From contig CAYXVF010000045.1 of NCBI GenBank assembly GCA_964468125.1, positions 1 to 46,741 of the forward strand: a DNA stretch of 46,741 nt, read 5' to 3'. The DNA is from CAYXVF01 sp964468125. Its GTDB lineage: Bacteria > Myxococcota > XYA12-FULL-58-9 > CAYXVF01. Under the pieces are notes generated by a model. The model was not told where the DNA came from. It worked only from the letters and a program-made list of their open reading frames with translations, and did not search any database. A program made the translations under genes and the position numbers. This document shows, one piece after another, positions 26,643 to 34,911 of the stretch. Position 1 is the first letter of the stretch. Every line of letters starts with the position of its first letter.

Positions 26643-27128
26643 TCAGCCCTGCACCCCGCGGACCTGCAAGAGGGTGCGGGCCCGACTCACCCATTGGGAA
26701 TAAAAGGCCTGCTCGGCGCCGACCTGCACGGCCATTTTGAGGTCCTCGATCCCCTCGTCCTGCAGACCCGCTTGGATCTTCGACTCACCGCGGTAGGTGT
26801 AGCTGATCACATCATTCAAATTCGTCGTGAGCGCCATGTCGTACGCAACAATCGCCTCGTTGTACTTCTTGAGGGCCTGATTGGCAGCGCCGGCGGCACG
26901 CCAGTAGCGGCTCACAAAGGGCTTGTAGAGCGTGAGGACACTGAACACGTTCAGCGCCGCCTGGTACTTGCCGTAGTTGTACAGGTAGTGCCCCATCAGG
27001 AAGATGACCTCGATTTCGTTGTCATCCAGATTCAGCAGATCCGCGAGCGTCACCTCGCCGCGAAGAAACTTCTTCGCGATGAACTCCACGAGTTTGGCGA
27101 AGGTTTCGACGACGCTGTCGTTGGCCAT
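26643..27128 (-). CDS. SycD/LcrH-type TPR chaperone, copy 2
   Basis: The 161-residue protein parallels copy 1 at 18061 in length and repeat layout. The TPRs read IEVIFLMGHYLYNYGKYQAA, RYWRAAGAANQALKKYNEAI and VISYTYRGESKIQAG, with the LcrH-like 'Y--GKY--A--vF--L' core. An N-terminal helix with a hydrophobic face (VVETFAKLVEFIAKKFL) precedes them, as in class II secretion chaperones. It heads a run of four downstream genes on the same strand that encode exported-looking proteins. The ribosome binding site is weak, but no better in-frame start exists. The gap to the upstream membrane-protein gene is 31 bp, so transcription may continue from the floA side. Confidence 0.8.
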   Translation of the reverse strand: MANDSVVETFAKLVEFIAKKFLRGEVTLADLLNLDDNEIEVIFLMGHYLYNYGKYQAALNVFSVLTLYKPFVSRYWRAAGAANQALKKYNEAIVAYDMALTTNLNDVISYTYRGESKIQAGLQDEGIEDLKMAVQVGAEQAFYSQWVSRARTLLQVRGVQG

Positions 27129-27159
27129 GGGGCTAGCTAACTTTCAGGTTTCTCGGGTG

Positions 27160-27867
27160 TCAACGCGGACTGCGCTTCAGCGGAAGCTGACCAAACTCCG
27201 GTCGGGTCAGGAGTGCATCGAGAACGATCGCGTCGCGGAGTACGGCGGCCGACCGGACGGATTCCGAATCGAGGTGACGGCCGAAACGAATCCGGTCGAC
27301 CTGCTCGACGATCTGATCGTGCTCCTCTTCGAGTGCGCTCAGGCTGCGCGCGTAGGCTTCTCGCGTTTGGTCTCGCTCGCGGTTCGGGTCCCAGAAATCC
27401 TGCTCGTGATTCGGGTCAAAGAGCTCATCCTCCGCCACATCCTCGACCACGGTTTCATCTGGTACCCATTCGCGCGGCGCGACCTCCGGCGCCGCCTCCG
27501 GCGGAGCCCGCTCGAAAGAAACCTCCAACCCCAGAGAGCGGAACACGTCGCCCAACTGCTGACGCATGCGCTCTTGGGCTCGAGTACGCGGATCGCTGCT
27601 TCCGGGGCCCACCTCGACCGGCTCCGCGGTAGAGGTGTCGTGGGCGACGAGCTCCGGGGCCTCAACGTCCTCGAGCTCATAGTCGTAGCGCGAGCCGCTG
27701 TGCTCCTCCTCGTACTCACCGTCGTCTTCGTACTCGTCCTCGTAGGCGTAGTCCTGCCTCTGCGGCTGCTGACCGCGGGTGAAGAGGCCTCGGAGGAGGC
27801 GCCCGAGCGTGGGCAGCAAAAAGAAAAGGAAGCCCACGATGAGCTTGATGAGGTCGTCGAGCTCCAA
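27160..27867 (-). CDS. Acidic single-pass membrane protein downstream of floA
   Basis: The probable start is a TTG at 27867, 5 bp after the stop of the preceding small ORF and with AGAGGA upstream; an earlier in-frame start at 27915 would overlap that ORF. The 235-residue protein has one membrane helix (IKLIVGFLFFLLPTLGRLL) followed by a basic patch, then a very acidic Tyr/Glu/Asp-rich segment (about 40-75) and a helical C-terminal part (REAYARSLSALEEEHDQIVE). This suggests an inner-membrane anchor with a cytoplasmic tail. No family recognised. Gene order places it with floA and nfeD, so a role in membrane organisation is possible. Confidence 0.6.
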   Translation of the reverse strand: MELDDLIKLIVGFLFFLLPTLGRLLRGLFTRGQQPQRQDYAYEDEYEDDGEYEEEHSGSRYDYELEDVEAPELVAHDTSTAEPVEVGPGSSDPRTRAQERMRQQLGDVFRSLGLEVSFERAPPEAAPEVAPREWVPDETVVEDVAEDELFDPNHEQDFWDPNRERDQTREAYARSLSALEEEHDQIVEQVDRIRFGRHLDSESVRSAAVLRDAIVLDALLTRPEFGQLPLKRSPR

Positions 27868-27871
27868 ACGA

Positions 27872-28048
27872 TCAGTCCTCTTCTCGCGGCCGCGGCGTGG
27901 GTCTGCGCTGACCACGCAGTTGACCCATCGGCCGAATGCGATGGACCGGCTCGAGCGCGAACGCGAGCTCCAGTCGAGTCAGCAGCCCGTTCGGGTCGCG
28001 CAGCATGCGCTTGACGCTGAACGGCGGTAAGGGGCGTCGTCGGCGCAT
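27872..28048 (-). CDS. 58-residue basic ORF coupled to floA
   Basis: The ATG overlaps the floA stop (TGATG), and the stop lies 4 bp before the start of the next gene. The frame encodes 58 residues, arginine- and proline-rich at both ends (MRRRRPLPPF and QRRPTPRPREED) with a short middle helix (LLTRLELAFALEP). The tight packing between two genes supports real translation, but GC-rich DNA makes such frames common and no family is recognised. Confidence 0.45.
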   Translation of the reverse strand: MRRRRPLPPFSVKRMLRDPNGLLTRLELAFALEPVHRIRPMGQLRGQRRPTPRPREED

Positions 28049-29019
28049 CAGTCTTGCTCATCCTCACCGACGTTGCGGCCGATGGAGCTTCGCATCTCAG
28101 TGTCCGCAACGATGTTGCGCAGGTTATAGTAGTCGAGGGCGCCGAGATTGCCGCTACGCAGCGCTTCAGAGAGCGCCAGAGGCACCTGCGCCTCGGCCTC
28201 CACGACGCGGGAGCGCATCTCTTCCACGCGGGCCTTCATTTCCTGCTCGGTCGCGACCGCGAGCGCGCGACGCGACTCCGCGCGAGCCTGCGCGACCCGT
28301 TTGTCGGCCTCGGCCTGCTCGGTTTGGAGCTTTGCACCGATGTTTGAGCCCACGTCGACGTCGGCGATGTCCACGGACAAGATCTCAAAGGCGGTCCCGG
28401 AGTCGAGGCCGCGGTTCAACACGGACTTGGAGATGTGGTCTGGATTCTCGAGCACGTCCTTGTGCGTGGCGGCCGAGCCAATCGTGGAGACGACCCCTTC
28501 TCCTACACGGGCTACGACCGTTTCCTCCGTAGCGCCACCGACGAGGCGGGCGAGGTCCGCCCGAACAGTGATCCGCACGAAAGCGCTGACCTGAATGCCG
28601 TCCTTTGCCATCGCGGTGATTTTTGGCGTCGTGATGACCTTTGGAAGAACGGACATCTGCACGGCCTCGAGCACGTTGCGCCCCGCGAGGTCGATCGCCG
28701 CGGCGCGCTCGAAGTTCAGCTCAATATTCGCCTTGTCCGCGGAGATGAGCGCTTGCACCACGAGCGCAACGTTGCCGCCGGCGAGGTAGTGGCTCTCGAG
28801 GTCGTTGGTGCTGATCGGCAGCCCCGCCTTCGCGGCCGTGATGCGTCCCCCGACGATCACCGAAGGGGGGACCTTTCTCAGCCGCATGCCGATGAGTGTC
28901 CCAATACCGACCGGAGCCCCCGAAACGAGGGCCTGAATCCACAGTCCCACCGGCACGAAGTAGATGAGGACGAAGAACGCGATGATCGCCACCGCGATGA
29001 TGAAAATGAACGGGCCCAT
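28048..29019 (-). CDS. floA: Flotillin-like protein FloA
   Basis: The 323-residue protein has an N-terminal membrane hairpin (about 3-30) followed by the FloA/YqfA family body: RKVPPSVIVGGRITAAKAGL, ESHYLAGGNVALVVQALISA and AAIDLAGRNVLEAVQMSV, an SPFH-like domain, then a Glu/Ala-rich coiled coil (about 235-290). GAGGGAG precedes the start. FloA forms membrane microdomains that organise signalling and secretion complexes. It follows nfeD by 44 bp, the classical nfeD-floA pairing. Its stop overlaps the start of a 58-codon ORF. Confidence 0.93.
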   Translation of the reverse strand: MGPFIFIIAVAIIAFFVLIYFVPVGLWIQALVSGAPVGIGTLIGMRLRKVPPSVIVGGRITAAKAGLPISTNDLESHYLAGGNVALVVQALISADKANIELNFERAAAIDLAGRNVLEAVQMSVLPKVITTPKITAMAKDGIQVSAFVRITVRADLARLVGGATEETVVARVGEGVVSTIGSAATHKDVLENPDHISKSVLNRGLDSGTAFEILSVDIADVDVGSNIGAKLQTEQAEADKRVAQARAESRRALAVATEQEMKARVEEMRSRVVEAEAQVPLALSEALRSGNLGALDYYNLRNIVADTEMRSSIGRNVGEDEQD

Positions 29020-29063
29020 GGATCTCCCTCTTTCAGGTCAAATCTGAATCGAACCTCGTCGCC

Positions 29064-30545
29064 TCAAGCGGAGTCGGCCTCGCGCTCCTCGCTGACCTCA
29101 GCGACCACCACGCGGTTGAAGTCCACCTTAACCACCTCGATGGTTCGGCCTTTTTCAATGAACGTGCCATCGGCCACCACGTCGACGCGCTGGCCGTCAA
29201 ACACGCCAATTCCCGCCGGACGCAGCGTCGACTGCGCGACACCCTTCTTGCCAACGAGCTCGTTCTTCGAGCTGTCGATCCCCGCGACATAGCCTTGCGC
29301 GGCGCCGGTGGAGGCCGAAAGGATGAACTTGCGGCCGACGAAGCTGCCGGGCAGGTATTTCCCAAACACGAACGCGCCGATCACGAGCGCGACGAGCGCG
29401 ATCGATATTCGCATCAACGCACTCTCAATGCCGTCGCGAATATAGCCGAGCTCAAAGGCGACATCGAGTGGCAGGTTCAGATCGATCATGGCGAAGAGCA
29501 GTCCGGCGAGGAGCATCAGAAGTCCCGAGATACCGGCCACGCCAAAGCCCGGGATCACGAAGACCTCGAGCGCGATCAGGATGAGACCGCCGATGATGAG
29601 CAGCGCTTCTTCCCAGCCCGCAAGATGCGCCGTGTATTGACCAACGAAAAACAGGAAGAGGCATGTGACACCGATCATGCCACCGACACCAAAGCCCGGG
29701 CTGTAGAGCTCGAGAAGCAGGCCGAGAAAGCCAAAGGTCATCAGCAGGGAGCTGATTGTCGGCTCCGTGAGGATTCGAGCGAGCTTTTCGGACCAGCTCT
29801 CGATGTACTTTTCCCGCTTCGCCTGCCCCAAGTTCAGGATCTCGAACACGTCTTCGTAGCTGTCGACGGCCACATCGGCCATGCCGAGGGCGAGGGCGCG
29901 CTCCGTGGTGAGCGTCAGGGTCTTCCCCTTTGCGATCACCCCCTCGATCTCCACGTCCGGATCGACCATCGCTTCGGCGACGTCACCGCGTCGGCCGTTC
30001 GCCTCGGCGGTGGAGCGCATCTCTGCCCGCATGTAGCTGACCACCTTCTCGCCCGCGGCCTTCATCTCTTCCTGCGGACCTCCGCCGGTGACGGGGGTGG
30101 CCGCGCCCATGCTCGCCCCTCGCGTCATGATGAGATCATCCGCCGCGAGGCTGATCAGGGCCCCGGCGCTGATCGCCCGTTGCTCAACGAACGCAACCGT
30201 CGGACCCGGGGTGTTCAGAATCGCATCGCGAATGCGGACGGCGGCGTCGACTCGACCGCCGAAGGTCTTGATCCGGAAGATCACCACGTCTTCCAGGTTC
30301 GCCTCGGCCACGGCGCGTTCGATGAACGCCGCGATCCCGAGCTCGATCGTACCATCGATGGGGATTTCAAGGACCCGACGCCCGGCGCCGCCGTCAGCGT
30401 CGTAGGCGTTGAGCGAGCTCGGCGATTTGCCCGGGATGAGAGCCTCGCCCGATCCAGACGAGGGTGCGCCCTCCTGCGCATTCACGAGGTGGGAGACCGC
30501 ACCAAAGACGATCAGGAATACGCACAGCGCCCTTCGGATGTTCAC
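29064..30545 (-). CDS. nfeD: Long-form NfeD, ClpP-like membrane serine protease
   Basis: I place the start at the GTG at 30545, which gives a clean signal peptide (RALCVFLIVFGAVSHLVNAQ); an ATG at 30632 would bury it behind 29 polar residues. Residues about 55-220 are a ClpP/Crotonase-like protease with the catalytic serine in EQRAISAGALISLAADD and the lysine later (EGVIAKGKTLTLT region). Four to five membrane helices follow (about 260-400), then a C-terminal OB-fold NfeD domain (GKKGVAQSTLRPAGIGVFDG). The family cleaves membrane proteins such as stomatins and works with SPFH partners, here FloA immediately downstream. Divergent from the class V aminotransferase gene. Confidence 0.88.
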   Translation of the reverse strand: MNIRRALCVFLIVFGAVSHLVNAQEGAPSSGSGEALIPGKSPSSLNAYDADGGAGRRVLEIPIDGTIELGIAAFIERAVAEANLEDVVIFRIKTFGGRVDAAVRIRDAILNTPGPTVAFVEQRAISAGALISLAADDLIMTRGASMGAATPVTGGGPQEEMKAAGEKVVSYMRAEMRSTAEANGRRGDVAEAMVDPDVEIEGVIAKGKTLTLTTERALALGMADVAVDSYEDVFEILNLGQAKREKYIESWSEKLARILTEPTISSLLMTFGFLGLLLELYSPGFGVGGMIGVTCLFLFFVGQYTAHLAGWEEALLIIGGLILIALEVFVIPGFGVAGISGLLMLLAGLLFAMIDLNLPLDVAFELGYIRDGIESALMRISIALVALVIGAFVFGKYLPGSFVGRKFILSASTGAAQGYVAGIDSSKNELVGKKGVAQSTLRPAGIGVFDGQRVDVVADGTFIEKGRTIEVVKVDFNRVVVAEVSEEREADSA

Positions 30546-30724
30546 CGCTCGATCTAGCCCTGAAAAACGCCGTCGATCAAACCGCTCTGAGTACGATTTT
30601 TTTGCATCGGTCCCTCGGACAGCGGCATCCATACTTATGACTTGGCTAAGCTGTCTCGCCGCCGGCTGCAACCGGCTGCCGGGGGTGGCATCCAAGCCGA
30701 TCGATCGATAAATGCCGCGGGGGG

Positions 30725-31819
30725 ATGGCTTTTGACATGATCTACTTCGACCACGCAGCAACCTCTTTGCCTCGAAACCCAAAGGCGCTTTCGCGTGCGA
30801 GCGAAGCGGCCGCCTTTGGCAACCCGAGGCGCGGGCACCACGGGCTGCAGGCGCAGGCGAGCGCGGCTCTCGACGACGCGCGTCTCGCGGTGAGTCGGCT
30901 CGTGGGATTTGGGCAAACCGCGTTCCTGAGCAGTGCCACCCACAGCCTCAACCAAGCGATTCTCGGCTGGCGGCCGCGCCCCCTTGCCATCGCCATCGAC
31001 CCGATGGCGCACAACGCGACGCGACGCCCGGCCCTCAGGCTCGGTGTCCCGCTCTGGACGCTTCCGCACGACGAGACGGGCCGGATTGACCTCGACGCCC
31101 TCGAAGCCTCCTGGGAGCGGGGAACCGGGCTCGTCATTCTGAATCACGGCTCGAACATCAGCGGGCTGGTACAACCGGTCGCCGAGGTCGCGGAGATTGC
31201 CCAGTCCAAAGGGGCGGCGGTGATCGTAGATGCGGCGCAAACCGGTGGCCTGCTCTTTCCTATGGAATTGGGTCCCGTCGACGCGGTCGCGCTCAGTGGG
31301 CACAAGGGTCTGCGCGGCTTGCCGGGGACCGGGGCGCTCGTCGCGGTTGCGGACTGCGACATCGATCCGCTGATCACCGGCGGCATCGGGTGGGACGACA
31401 CGGAAGAGGACATGCCCGAGGAATACCCGTACCGACTCGAGGCCGGGACCTCGAACCTGCCGGGCGCCCTCGCGATGGGAATCGCTGCGCAGGAAGCGGT
31501 GAAATCGGACTGGGATTGGCGCGGCTCGGCGGTCCGGCTGCGCGAGGCCGTCCGGGCGGCGGGGATCGACACCATCTGGAGCGGCGAACTCCCGGTGCTC
31601 AGCTTTGAGGTCCCGGGCAAGGCACCGCAAGAAGTCGAAGCCATGCTGGACCGGAAGTTCGGCATCGTCGTTCGGTCCGGATTGCACTGTGCGCCGGAAG
31701 CGCACCAGGTCCTCGGCACCCTCGAGCATGGAACTGTGCGCGTCTCGACCTCTGCCGCGACGCAAACCTACGACTACGAGGCGCTGACCAAAGCGCTGCG
31801 CTACGTGGTCACTCACTGA
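30725..31819 (+). CDS. Class V aminotransferase, cysteine desulfurase-like
   Basis: The 364-residue PLP enzyme starts (M)IYFDHAATSLPRNP, has the PLP-lysine motif ALSGHKGLRGLPGTG, the aspartate in VIVDAAQTGG, and a catalytic-type cysteine in RSGLHCAPEAHQVLG. The RxGLHCAPxAH form is typical of the SufS-like EF2568 subgroup rather than IscS. It could supply sulfur from cysteine for Fe-S clusters or another cofactor. No isc or suf gene is adjacent. The ATG at 30725 is used; an ATG four codons on at 30737 begins the conserved part. G-rich sequence immediately precedes the first ATG. Confidence 0.85.
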   Translation: MAFDMIYFDHAATSLPRNPKALSRASEAAAFGNPRRGHHGLQAQASAALDDARLAVSRLVGFGQTAFLSSATHSLNQAILGWRPRPLAIAIDPMAHNATRRPALRLGVPLWTLPHDETGRIDLDALEASWERGTGLVILNHGSNISGLVQPVAEVAEIAQSKGAAVIVDAAQTGGLLFPMELGPVDAVALSGHKGLRGLPGTGALVAVADCDIDPLITGGIGWDDTEEDMPEEYPYRLEAGTSNLPGALAMGIAAQEAVKSDWDWRGSAVRLREAVRAAGIDTIWSGELPVLSFEVPGKAPQEVEAMLDRKFGIVVRSGLHCAPEAHQVLGTLEHGTVRVSTSAATQTYDYEALTKALRYVVTH

Positions 31820-31830
31820 CAACGCACTAC

Positions 31831-34158
31831 TCAGAAGAATTGCACGCCAAACGCCGCGCCGACAGCGAAGTTGCGCCGATCGAAGTCCGGATTCGCCGGG
31901 GTCCAGGTCCCGGTGAATTGAATGCGGAAGCGTTCGAGGAAGTTGATCGCGCCATAGCCTTGCGCGACCCAGCCACTGCACACGCGACCGTCCCCGCCGG
32001 AGCGCTCTTCCGTACAGCGCTCCGTTCCGAAACTGTCGCCGTGACCGAGCTGATAGCCCCCGCGCAAGCCGATCGACGGCTGCACGACCGGGGTCGTCAC
32101 GAAGAGCAGCTCGAGCTCGGGGCCTGCGACAGCGCGAAACACCACGTTGTCGGACTCGAAGGTCACGAGACTCAGTAGACTGTCGACACCGAATGCGACG
32201 TTGAGCCGGGCAAAGCTTCGATCCCAATCGAAGGGGAGCAGGCTCGCGCCCACCTCCGAGCTCGAGCCCAGGACGACGTACCACCAGTTCTTGGGCGGCT
32301 CGTAGGCGATGCTGTTGATGGCGCTGCGCGCACCGGTCAGAAAGACCTCGCGCTCGAAGGGCGCTTGTCGATCGGCGAGCGCCGTGAGCATTCCCAGGAG
32401 CTCTCGACGCAGCTTCACAGGCCCGAGCCAAGCTTCATCCCGGTCGAGCTGGAGATCTTCGAACCAGAAGCCATAGGCCTCGAGGAGTCGCATCCGGTGC
32501 ATGAAGGGCGTCTCCTCCTCCAAGCGAGCGCTCCCCCCCTCTGGCTCTGCGAGCTCCGCGAGTCGAATCGGCTCCGCCCCACGGGCGGCACGTGCGCAGT
32601 GGTAATGCGGTGAATCGACCGGCGGGTCTTTGACGTCCGAGCAGCGCGAGTAGATCTCGTCCAGCCCCACCTGCATCAGGATCCGAAAATCCTCCAGATC
32701 AGGCCCTTTACAATGAGTGCGCCATTCTTCGTAGCCGGGCTCAAAATAGCCAACCATGCACGCGAACGGCTCCCAGTTGTACCCGACCTCACCTCCGGGC
32801 AAGAACTCTTCGAAGCCCACCTCGATCCCGCTGCGCTGCGCCCATCCGACGAAGAAGACCGCCGCGTCGTACATGCCAAGGTAAAAATCGTAGTGGCGAA
32901 ACTTCCAGTCGAAGAATCCCATGAAGCCACCGAGGGGCTTGCTCGCCGGTGGGTACTGCGTCCGCGTCAGGCGCATGTGCTTGCGCAGGGTCGCCCGCTC
33001 GCGCACCAACGAGTAGAGCTCGCGCGAACGCGCCGCGGTCACCCAGTTTCCCACCACATCCGCGGCGAGAGGGAGCAATCGATCGCGGTCCACTTCTTCT
33101 TTCTTCTCGAGCGCCGGATACACGGTGAGCCAAGGGTCCAGGTAGAGATAGTCGACTCGATTCGCTAGCCCCGCTTCCGGCTCGTGCGAGTGGTCCAGGC
33201 TGCACCAGATGCTGTCGTGATGCTCGGTGGTGAGACCGAGCTGCGCGAGGCTATAGGCGAGATCGAGGGGCGTGTTGTCGAAGACGCCACCGTCGAGAAA
33301 TTCGTCGTGGCGGATCGCGTCTTTGGGGCAGCTCAGGGACATGCGCTCGCCGTCCAGTGAGGGAACGGACAAACAGTGGTCGATCGATTGCGGCGCGAAG
33401 GCGAAGGGAAACGCACCGGAGGCGGTCATCACCTGTCGCAGGTACTCGAAGTTGTTCAGACGGGTCTCGTCATCGGTGCCGTCCTGAAAGGGTAGGAGCG
33501 GGAGCTCGACGCTGCTCGTCGGGTCGGCGTAATTCTCGAGAGAGGGCACCTTGCCTCTGCCCCGGCCACGCAATCGAAAGGCGAACTTCTCCGCGAGGCG
33601 AGGCACCTCGAAGCCCGGTGAGAGCTCCACCGAATAGGGCTCGACGCGCGTCGTGGTGAATCCGACCACCGTGTCGCAGGATTCGGGGAAGCCGCGGGCA
33701 AAGCGCTCCTTCATCGCGTCGATCCCCAAATTGAGCATACGCCGCGAGAACAGGCTCGTGCTGGTCACTTCCTCCGGGTCGTAGAGCTCACGGTAGTCCG
33801 CACGGGTCCACACCTGCCAACCGAGGTCACTCATCGGGTCCGGGTTGGGGGGAGAGCAAGCGCTCATCGCAGCCACCAGGGCGTTCGCGCTGCCGGCGGA
33901 GGCGCCGGTGGTCAAGACGAGCTCGAGCGGGAGCCCTTCGCGTTTGACGAGCTCCGTTGTGAAGTAAACGAAGCCTGCCATGTACACGCCGAGCGATACA
34001 CCACCACTCACCGTCAAAGCGAGGGGCTGTTTGTTTGCCAGCGGGGAGGCGCCGGCCTCGGCGGCAGGCACCGTATCGATTACGGCACCCTCATCGGCAT
34101 CTTCCGTCCCCGGCGATGAACCGAGAAGGGCCACAGACAGCACGAGCCAAGACAGCAT
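31831..34158 (-). CDS. Secreted patatin-like phospholipase with long C-terminal region
   Basis: The 775-residue protein has a signal peptide (LSWLVLSVALLGSS). The patatin domain has the oxyanion-hole loop SGGVSLGVYM (51-60), the nucleophile TGASAGSANA with Ser87, and the catalytic aspartate in FLDGGVFDN (about residue 289). The family hydrolyses acyl chains of phospholipids. After about residue 330 the sequence is not patatin-like; the last 170 residues alternate like beta-strands (AGPELELLFVTTP, PSIGLRGGYQLGH, NFAVGAAFGVQFF) and end in Phe, as in outer-membrane barrels. This is reminiscent of type Vd phospholipases (PlpD), but the region is too diverged to assign by eye. It follows the cytochrome c gene on the same strand by 8 bp. 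Confidence 0.8.
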   Translation of the reverse strand: MLSWLVLSVALLGSSPGTEDADEGAVIDTVPAAEAGASPLANKQPLALTVSGGVSLGVYMAGFVYFTTELVKREGLPLELVLTTGASAGSANALVAAMSACSPPNPDPMSDLGWQVWTRADYRELYDPEEVTSTSLFSRRMLNLGIDAMKERFARGFPESCDTVVGFTTTRVEPYSVELSPGFEVPRLAEKFAFRLRGRGRGKVPSLENYADPTSSVELPLLPFQDGTDDETRLNNFEYLRQVMTASGAFPFAFAPQSIDHCLSVPSLDGERMSLSCPKDAIRHDEFLDGGVFDNTPLDLAYSLAQLGLTTEHHDSIWCSLDHSHEPEAGLANRVDYLYLDPWLTVYPALEKKEEVDRDRLLPLAADVVGNWVTAARSRELYSLVRERATLRKHMRLTRTQYPPASKPLGGFMGFFDWKFRHYDFYLGMYDAAVFFVGWAQRSGIEVGFEEFLPGGEVGYNWEPFACMVGYFEPGYEEWRTHCKGPDLEDFRILMQVGLDEIYSRCSDVKDPPVDSPHYHCARAARGAEPIRLAELAEPEGGSARLEEETPFMHRMRLLEAYGFWFEDLQLDRDEAWLGPVKLRRELLGMLTALADRQAPFEREVFLTGARSAINSIAYEPPKNWWYVVLGSSSEVGASLLPFDWDRSFARLNVAFGVDSLLSLVTFESDNVVFRAVAGPELELLFVTTPVVQPSIGLRGGYQLGHGDSFGTERCTEERSGGDGRVCSGWVAQGYGAINFLERFRIQFTGTWTPANPDFDRRNFAVGAAFGVQFF

Positions 34159-34166
34159 CGAATCAC

Positions 34167-34904
34167 TCAGTTTAGGAGCGTTTGGGTGTAGCGCACGAGG
34201 TCCCAGATCTCACCCGCGGAGAGCTCCCCAGCCAAGGCTTTTTTTCCCTCGATGCCACCGACCCCCGCGGCGAGGGTGCGGTAGAGGGTCTGCGGATCCG
34301 AGCCCACCTTCGCACGATAGCCTGCGAGAACCGGCGAACGAATCGGGTTCGGCCACACCGTCGCCACCTCGACGCTCGCGTCGTGGCATTCCGCGCAACG
34401 GCTGCGGTAGAGCGCTTCACCCCGACGAACCGAAGCGGCCCGTGCCGTGGCGTCGAGGGTGGGGGTCTCGGGCACTTCGACGGGCACTCCCGGGGTCTCG
34501 GTTGTCCAGAGCGGCGAAAAGGTCTTCAGGTAATGGGTGACCGCCCGCAGGTCATCCTCGGGCAGCTTGATCGCGATCATCTGCGTTCCGGCGAGGCCAT
34601 GGCGCAGCGTTCGCAGAACGTCTTCATCGGTCCACAAGGCGCCGGCCGGAACCGACGCGAATTTGATCACGCCCTGGGCAAAATCGCGTGGCTTCGGATC
34701 CTGTCGAATCCCGAGTCGACCGTTTCCATCCCCCGCGGCACCGTGGCAACTCGTGCACACCGCCCGGTACGCGCGCTCGCCGGTCTTCAGCGTCTCACCG
34801 GGAATCGAAACCCCGCCGAGAATCACCGCCGGAAGCGGCACATCGGGTGTTGGCTCCTGACAGCCAAAGAGCGCGATAAACGCCAAGGCGGAGGCAGGTC
34901 GCAC
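34167..34904 (-). CDS. Dihaem cytochrome c lipoprotein
   Basis: The 245-residue protein has a lipoprotein signal ending ALFGC. Two c-type haem sites are visible, CTSCH (residues 50-54) and CAECH (170-174), each in its own class I domain with downstream methionine or P-rich loops (GTQMIAIKLPEDDLRAVTHYL; FSPLW). It should carry electrons in the periplasm, anchored to a membrane. It begins 7 bp after ctaB, so it belongs to the ctaA-ctaB transcript and fits a role near an aa3-type oxidase. No oxidase subunit genes are in the window. Confidence 0.88.
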   Translation of the reverse strand: MRPASALAFIALFGCQEPTPDVPLPAVILGGVSIPGETLKTGERAYRAVCTSCHGAAGDGNGRLGIRQDPKPRDFAQGVIKFASVPAGALWTDEDVLRTLRHGLAGTQMIAIKLPEDDLRAVTHYLKTFSPLWTTETPGVPVEVPETPTLDATARAASVRRGEALYRSRCAECHDASVEVATVWPNPIRSPVLAGYRAKVGSDPQTLYRTLAAGVGGIEGKKALAGELSAGEIWDLVRYTQTLLN

Positions 34905-34911
34905 CGGGGCC

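Noticed and set aside
18061..27128. Complete type III secretion system
   Set aside because: No ATPase, export gate, ring, secretin or switch protein gene is in the window; only chaperone and substrate-like genes are seen.
30635..32431. 598-codon minus-strand frame
   Set aside because: It covers the class V aminotransferase gene and the patatin C-terminus, both supported by catalytic motifs.
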